Assembly: GCF_023159225.1 (NCBI RefSeq)
Contig: NC_063174.1
Location: forward strand, 37,793,691 to 37,857,690
DNA from: Perognathus longimembris pacificus
Lineage: Eukaryota > Chordata > Mammalia > Rodentia > Heteromyidae
Reading direction: 5' to 3'
Length of the DNA: 64,000 bases
Below the pieces are notes generated by a model. The model saw nothing but the letters and a program-made list of their open reading frames with translations. It did not search any database and was not told the origin of the DNA. The first letter of the stretch is position 1, and each line of letters begins with the position of its first letter. This document shows positions 57,951 through 64,000 of this stretch, piece after piece. Made by a program: the position numbers and the translations under genes.

Positions 57951-58764
57951 AAGTTCTGCTTCTCCTCCATACTCTGCCTGTATAGCTTCCTATTTGGATG
58001 AGTATAGGGTCATGCTGAGAGATGGTTCTTGGGCAGTGCAATCACTTTCTTTTTAGAGTGACTTAGCCAGCTTTATTTTTTTCCCTCATTGGTCCCAGGT
58101 ATGTCTTTTCTTCCCCCAGATCAAGACAGTGGCAGAAGAGCTTGGAGTTCTCTGGGAATAACTGAGACCAAAGATAATGATTAAATATCAATCCTAGTAA
58201 TCTTAATAAATTGGGGCTCTCTTCTTCATGGTTAACTGGCCATAATGACTAAGTGCCTGACAATCTCTTTAATGTAATTATGGATAGAAGACAGTTTCAC
58301 AAGGGCATGTATCACATAACAAATGGCAATATTGGAATATTTATTGGAATATAGCCACACTCATTTTATCTGTGTACTGTTTGTGGCTGTTTTCATCAAT
58401 ATAAGTTTGAATGGCTGTGATAGAGCCTGAGTAATTTGCAAGGTGTAAAGTACTTACTTTATGATCTTTTACAGAGAAACTTTTCTGGCCCCTGGTATAT
58501 ATGGTTGATTAGAGGAATTGGATGAGAGTGTGTATATGGGGTTGTCTCTCAAGGATTTTTGGTCCCTTGATAGACCAAGCAGAAGTAGGGGGTTGTGGCT
58601 CCTGAGCTGCTTCTTGACCTGCTCAGGTAAGCCTGCTTCAGAATAGGAATTCAGTACAGACAGCTCACAGGGTTTTAGCACCTCACATGGACCATTCTCA
58701 AGATTTACCATTGCATTCCCACATGTCGTCTGGTTACTAAAGAAACATCCTGAGGGTCTGGTTT

Positions 58765-58995
58765 TTGTAGGTAGTGTGGCATGGCCAATTATGGCTTTGG
58801 AATCAGATAAACCAGTGGGCCTGGTTTGAAACCTAGCTTCTCACTGATAGGATTGGTGATCTTGGGAGGGTTAAACAACTTCCTGAGTCTTGGCTTACTA
58901 TCATGTCAAACAAAATTGGCGCCTTGCAGGATTTTGGTTAGGATTCCTACAGATGTATAATTTTAGGCACATAGTAGGTGCATTCTAATGACAAA
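58765..58995 (+). repeat. MIR SINE
   Basis: GGCTTTGGAATCAGATAAACC, GGTTTGAAACCTAGCTTCTC and GGCACATAGTAGGTGCATTC are in MIR order. Confidence 0.78.
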
Positions 58996-59902
58996 AACAA
59001 AACAAAGCAATGGCTGTTCTGATGGAGGTCATGTGTTTATTATGCTAGTCTATTTTCAGAGGGTGGCATGGTAGGTTTAATGAAGAGTCAGACATACTTT
59101 GATGATAATCCACTGGCTTTGGGAAGGACTTGGGGCTTGGGGTCAAACACCTGCTAGCATTTTCTGTAAAAGTTCAATGGAGAATTCTGGGTTCCGGCGA
59201 ATGTCTGCTGCATGTGGGGTGAGTTCTGCACTAACTCCAGGAAGTCTACCTGGGTGAGAACTCTACTTCTCCACTGTCTTAGAGGAGAGACACAAAGGCA
59301 ATTCCAGTTTCTTTTACACCCCAAACATCCTTTTTTCACACTCAGACCCTGTGACGCCAGCTTTGGGTTTTGGCCTGGGGACTGTTGATGTTGGAAATGT
59401 TCCACTGGGCGCCTGAAGTTGTGCAATAACATGACACACTCGCCTGCAGACATATCCAGTCTCTCCTCTTGGAGGTTTCAGTCCTTGTTTTAAAGGCTTT
59501 GTCACATGCTCATTACAGTCAGTGTTGCCTTTGGAGTTTAGGCATCCACAGATTTGCTTTCCTTCCATCCTTATCTCCACTGTGCTTTTCCTCCATGGAT
59601 AATGGCATGACCTCCATTCATGGAACCATGAGCTCTTTTCTTTGAGGAAGAATACATACCGGGCCAGTGATCACCCCAGACTTAGGAGTAAGTCCCAAAA
59701 TTCACCATAGACGAGTGATGGCTAGAACCCCTGCTGCTTTTATTAGAAAATATGAACTCCTACAGAGTAGATTTCATATCAAGGATTATCCACCAAGGCA
59801 TTTCTTAAAACTCTCAGAGCTTAAACTATTTTTTTAAAATTTTCGCCATCTACATTGTATTGAAGAGGATAAAGAGATGAAATAAACGATAAGAAATAAG
59901 CT

Positions 59903-60086
59903 TCGTCTCATTCTTTCTCCTCTCTTCTTGTCTTCTCTCCCATCGTCTCATCACTTGTCCTCTTCTCTCCTTCCTTCTTTCTTCTCTCCTCCTCCTCTCT
60001 CCTTCTCTTCCTCCTTTTTCTTCTTCGTCTTTTTCTTCCCCTTCCCCCTTTCTCTTTTCCTTCCCCTTCTCCTTCTTCTTTTCCCC
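59903..60086. repeat. Pyrimidine-rich low-complexity region
   Basis: Irregular TTC/CTC/CCTT wording with a few interruptions. It is less pure than the 47.2 kb tract. Confidence 0.85.
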
Positions 60087-61807
60087 ACATGTACATACAT
60101 ACACAGAGAAAAATAGTCCTTGCCCATGCTCTATTACTGAACTACATACTCAGCCCCAGCCATATCCTTTGGCTTTTAATTTGACTATATACAGAATTTC
60201 CGTCCCTTTTTGTCTGTATGTTACATATGTGTCTATTTTTCCCTATATGACAAAATTCTGTGGTTCCTCCCCAGGGAAAGCTAGTGTGTCAAGAAATGGG
60301 GTCATATATACTTCCTTTTCTTCATGTACCACAACAATGCTCTCTAGGCCCACATCTAGTAACTCTCTACCCCAAGGGGTTAGACTATATCTCACAATCT
60401 CTAGTGAGGAGCTTTGATTTTCTCTATTGTATCCCCAGCTCTTTCTCTCCTTTCTTCCTGTCCTTTCTAGTTAATTGGTGATCTGATTGGGAACTCCAAG
60501 AAGGTTCCAAAACACGACCCTGTGAGTTAAGCCCAAAAGCACCATGCCTTTCCTTCCTTGCCACCTTGGCCAGCAAAGCTGCTGGTATGTCAGTGAGTGA
60601 AGCAGTTCATGGTAACTCTGCTTGCTGGAGACAGTCACCAGCAGGGACACAGGTAGAAATGCATGTCTTATAAATTTTTCTATGAAAACAATATTCTCAT
60701 CTCTTACATGAGAGGGTCAATGTTTGCCCCCAAGATACCACATATGTGTCACAGGAAAGCTGTGAAGACAGCTACCCTGCCATTACCTGTTGGGGCAGAT
60801 CCTTGCTCTTCTAGGCCTGTTTTGGGCCCATGGACAACAGTTTGGATCTCTTTTCCCTCACCCAGGGATGGGTGAGGGAAAAGGATGGGTTATGCTTGGT
60901 ATATGGGGTCACTGAGGCAATAGCATCTCCTGGCTGGATTGCCCAACTCCCAAGTCTGCCCTCTTGGCCCACGTAGAAACCACAGGCTGATGTAATGACC
61001 TGAGGCCTGGAAAAATAAACAGCTCGCAAGGAAACCAGCAGTAGCCATCGTAAGCAAATACTCCACAACCACCTGGAATCTCGCACATGACGTGATTGGA
61101 AGGAAGAATGAGTAATCCGCTAACGTTAGCAATTGAGGATGGGTCTGGGCTTGTGTGCATTTAAAATATCTCTATAAAAACAAACTGGGGATATTTATTT
61201 CTATAACTGGTCTTCTGAATATCTGCCCATTTATCTCTCGCAGGTGCCTTGGTCAATTCTGGCCAATGGCATTGGCATGGGGATGGGGCCAGGTGGTCAT
61301 CCCCAGAGCCTTTTCCATCATAACAAAGACATTACCCTTTCTTTCTCTAGTTTTCTCTTTACTGAGAATCAAAAGGGGAAAGCTCCATGATCAAAAGCCC
61401 CATAGTTGAAGTGGGGGCTTTAATCATACTTCGAGGCCCCAGGAGCCTAGCTCACCATCCATTCTTTACCTCATTTGAGAATCAGCATTTTCACTTCCCC
61501 AGCTCCTTTGTCCCCATTGTCTGCTTGGAAGACAGATGTGGTGGTGGGATGGGAGGTGTGTGTATGCCGAGCCAACCTCTGGGACTTGCTCCACCGGCAA
61601 AGGTCTTATTTCTGGCAATGAGTTTATATGCTGTTTGGTATCTGACAGCAAAAACATATGTCCCGATATTTTCTTTTTCTTTGTTACTAAGAAACTGCAT
61701 TCAAAGATCCAGCTCAGGGCTTATTCCAATTTGTAGGAAGTTAGTGATGGTCTCTGCTTTGATCTGAACATCCTCATGCTGTGTTTATTTGTACAGTGAC
61801 TTTAGAA

Positions 61808-61885
61808 GTAGATATTATATATAATATATATGCGCATGTATACATGTGTATATGTTTATGATATATCATATATATTAAACACATT
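61808..61885. repeat. TA-rich low-complexity region
   Basis: ATTATATATAATATATATG and ATGATATATCATATATATT; partly palindromic. Confidence 0.85.
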
Positions 61886-61927
61886 TATGCAACATTGTTG
61901 TGGGAATAAAGAATAAAGTTAGGATAT

Positions 61928-62143
61928 TTCTTTTTGTGTGTATGCTGGTACTGGGCCTTGAACTGAGGGAGTGGGCACTATCCCTTTAGCTTCTTTGTTC
62001 AAGGTTGGCATTCTATCACTTGAGCCACGGCTCCACTTCCAGCTTTTTTTTTTTTTAATTGGAGCTAGGAGTTTAAAGACTTTTCTTGCCTGGGCTGGTT
62101 TTGAACCATGATTCTCAGTTCTCAGGCTTGTTAGTAAGGTTGA
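61928..62143 (-). repeat. B1/Geo-type SINE
   Basis: Reverse, with poly-T in the linker (62046-62058) and a diverged left half. Confidence 0.82.
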
Positions 62144-63370
62144 CATTTCATTTTAACAAATTAAAAAAAAATTCTTCCATTTTCCTTTTGTGCCCTCTTT
62201 TCCTTCATGTTTAAAATGTTGTCTTCTAACTCTTGTTCCTTAAAGTACAGAGCCTGTCATGTCATGATCAACTTAGTTATTGGGAAAAACTAAGGAGATG
62301 ATTTACTATTTCTGAGAACTGGCCATTGCAAAACCACTGCGAAGCGCTTCCTGTTCTCATTGGAGGATGGGCCATACATATCTGCTGGCTTCATGGCATG
62401 AGTCACTAGAAACAGGAAGGTGTCTAAGGTTTGGATCTGAATCAGTTGATGGGTTGGGGGAAAAATTGAGAAAATTGACTACCAATGCTATATGGAGGCC
62501 ATCCATCCCAGAAGAATGTCTATCTTGTTTTCTCCTATACCTTTGGAGCTCAGCAGCTGTCTGTGTGGGAAGGAGGGGGTTACCACTTCAGCTCATGTTG
62601 AGCTGCATGTAGCCATTTTAGGTTCTGCAGGGAGAAACTATTTAGACAGGCTGGTTGGTTTGTAATTTTTCCCTTACACCTCCTCACCATGGCATTTCAC
62701 TCAACCGCATGCCCTATTTACAGGGACAATTGCAAACACCACCACCCCACCGAGGAGATGTGGCCTCAGCCAGCATCAGGGATATGCGATGGGCAGTGTT
62801 TGTTCTGCCTAAGATGCCACCTCTGAAACATGCCAGGTTAGATGTAGCTCACAAGCCACACAGCTGTGCTGTGAGAAGAGATAAGTGCTATAAGAAAGAC
62901 TCAGAGAACATAGAGCAGATTTACCCTTGACTCAGCCCATTCCTGTGTTTGCCTTCCTGGGACTTGGGAAGCTAAGTTTGGCTCAGGGCCCTGGTCCATG
63001 AGAAAGAGCACCGGATCCTGTCTCACTGTCAGATTGCAGGCCATTAGTGTGGGATTCGCAGATGAATCAGTACCACCCCTTTATTTTCAACAAAAGAACA
63101 TGGGTCCATACTTTTTGGAGGGCTCTGTCCAGAGTCCCAGGCTCATCAACAACTATGATGTGCGAAGGTCTGTGTTTGGGGGGTCATGGGTAAGGGTAGC
63201 AAAATGGGCATCTAAGGGAGGAGCTGGCCATTGGGCATACAACAAGGAAGGGAGCAATGGTGTAGCTTATTACAGTAGGAAAGACTGCTTTATCACTAAT
63301 ATTGTGTTGAAGTTCTGCCACAGCAATTATGAAGTGCTGACTATTTCATCCTGTTTGTCTGTCTGTCTAT

Positions 63371-63605
63371 TCATCTATCATTCTTTTTTTTTTTTGCCAG
63401 TCCTGGGCCTTGGACTCAGGGCCTGAGCACTGTCCCTGGCTTCTTCCCGCTCAAAGCTAGCACTCTGCTACCTGAGCCACAGCACCGCTTCTGGCCGTTT
63501 TCTGTATATGTGGTGCTGGGGAATCGAACCTAGGGCCTCATGTATCCGAGGCAGGCACTCTTGCCACTAGGCTATATCCCTAGCCCTCATCTATCATTCT
63601 TTTTT
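63371..63605 (-). repeat. Young-type IDL-Geo SINE with 19-bp duplication
   Basis: TCATCTATCATTCTTTTTT is at 63371-63389 and 63587-63605. The body shares TTCCCGCTCAA, TATCCGAGGC, CCTAGGGCC and AGGCTATATCC with the 9.9 and 26.1 kb copies. Confidence 0.95.
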
Positions 63606-63833
63606 GTACTAGTACTGGGGTTTTCACTCAAGACCTCATTTTCTCATTTGGCTTTTTCCACTCAAATCTGGCACTCTATCCCTTGAGCCACATTTCTACT
63701 CCTGGCTTTTGCTAGTTAATTGGAGATTAGAGTCTCTCAGATTTGTCTGACCAGGCTGGCTTCAAACTGCAATCCTCAGATCTCAGACCACTGAGAAGCT
63801 AGGATCACAGGCATCAGGCACCAGCACTAGGCT
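63606..63833 (-). repeat. B1/Geo-type SINE
   Basis: Reverse and diverged. The IDL-Geo at 63371 landed at its tail, so this copy is older. Confidence 0.83.
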
Positions 63834-64000
63834 TGTTACATATATTTTTAAACTCACCTCCATAAAGTATACCTCTTTATTGCCTGCAGTGGAGTAGACT
63901 GATCCCATTATCTGTCATTGGTCTGTCACTGCCATCCAGTTGAGGAGGCTGGTCATTCATAGGGGTAGTCAGAGACCCAAATTGACTCAAGTCCCTGAGG

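Larger units (their letters stand above)
1..64000 (+). other. SMOC1: SMOC1 gene, internal portion (exons 2-7 and introns)
   Basis: Six exons on the + strand, with canonical AG/GT borders and phases 0-1, 1-0, 0-1, 1-1, 1-1 and 1-1, join into one frame matching SMOC1. SMOC1 is a secreted matricellular glycoprotein of basement membranes in the SPARC/BM-40 family; it is known to antagonise BMP signalling, and human loss of function causes anophthalmia with limb anomalies. Exon numbers follow the human gene, where exon 1 carries the signal peptide. No signal-peptide exon is seen before 16527, and no second thyroglobulin or calcium-binding exon is seen after 55669, so both gene ends are outside the window. 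The paralogue SMOC2 is less likely because the residues match my recollection of SMOC1 almost throughout. Confidence 0.95.
55670..64000 (+). other. SMOC1: SMOC1 intron 7 (5' part)
   Basis: GTAAAT donor; no acceptor or exon is recognised before the window ends. It contains B1, IDL-Geo and MIR elements (listed). The stretches 57205-57735, 57950-58760, 59000-59900, 60090-61800, 62145-63380 and 63835-64000 show no assignable feature. Confidence 0.85.

Noticed and set aside
55670..64000. Search for the exon of the second thyroglobulin domain
   Set aside because: No CWCV-type or cysteine-spaced frame with proper splice borders was found, so it must lie beyond the window.

Overview
The window is mammalian nuclear DNA, most likely from a geomyoid rodent (kangaroo rat, pocket mouse or pocket gopher). 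The strongest clue is at least twelve copies of a dimeric SINE whose left half looks like a rodent ID (tRNA-Ala-type) element and whose right half is the module described in the literature as IDL-Geo, reported as restricted to Geomyoidea. The species cannot be fixed by eye.

The only gene I can support is SMOC1 (SPARC-related modular calcium-binding protein 1) on the + strand. Six internal coding exons are present at 16527-16692, 17548-17660, 35671-35770, 37791-37838, 53509-53565 and 55589-55669. All have AG/GT borders and their phases join into one frame of 188 codons plus one base. They encode a Kazal-like domain, the first thyroglobulin type-1 domain (split over two exons) and the linker towards the second thyroglobulin domain. 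The signal-peptide exon and promoter lie upstream of base 1. The second thyroglobulin domain and the extracellular calcium-binding domain lie beyond base 64000.

Everything else is intron. Intron 1 (1-16526, partial) holds SINEs, old LINE remnants and a GC-rich block near 8 kb. Intron 2 is short (855 bp). Intron 3 (about 18 kb) is repeat-dense, with MIRs, B1-type SINEs and the freshest-looking IDL-Geo copy. Intron 4 is about 2 kb. Intron 5 (about 15.7 kb) has a GC-rich block at 40.9-41.9 kb followed by a homeobox/E-box motif cluster, then an old L1 carrying nested SINEs, a pyrimidine tract of about 1.06 kb at 47.2-48.3 kb and a second, inverted L1 fragment. Intron 6 is about 2 kb. Intron 7 (partial) has three MIRs and two young-to-middle-aged IDL-Geo copies, one of them beside the window end.

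No second protein gene, functional RNA gene, CRISPR array or defence-like system is supported. The points most worth following are the pyrimidine tract with internal duplications, evidence that the Geo half of these SINEs is itself a tRNA-like unit with an insertion, a young IDL-Geo subfamily defined by four shared variants, and two candidate regulatory blocks in SMOC1 introns.
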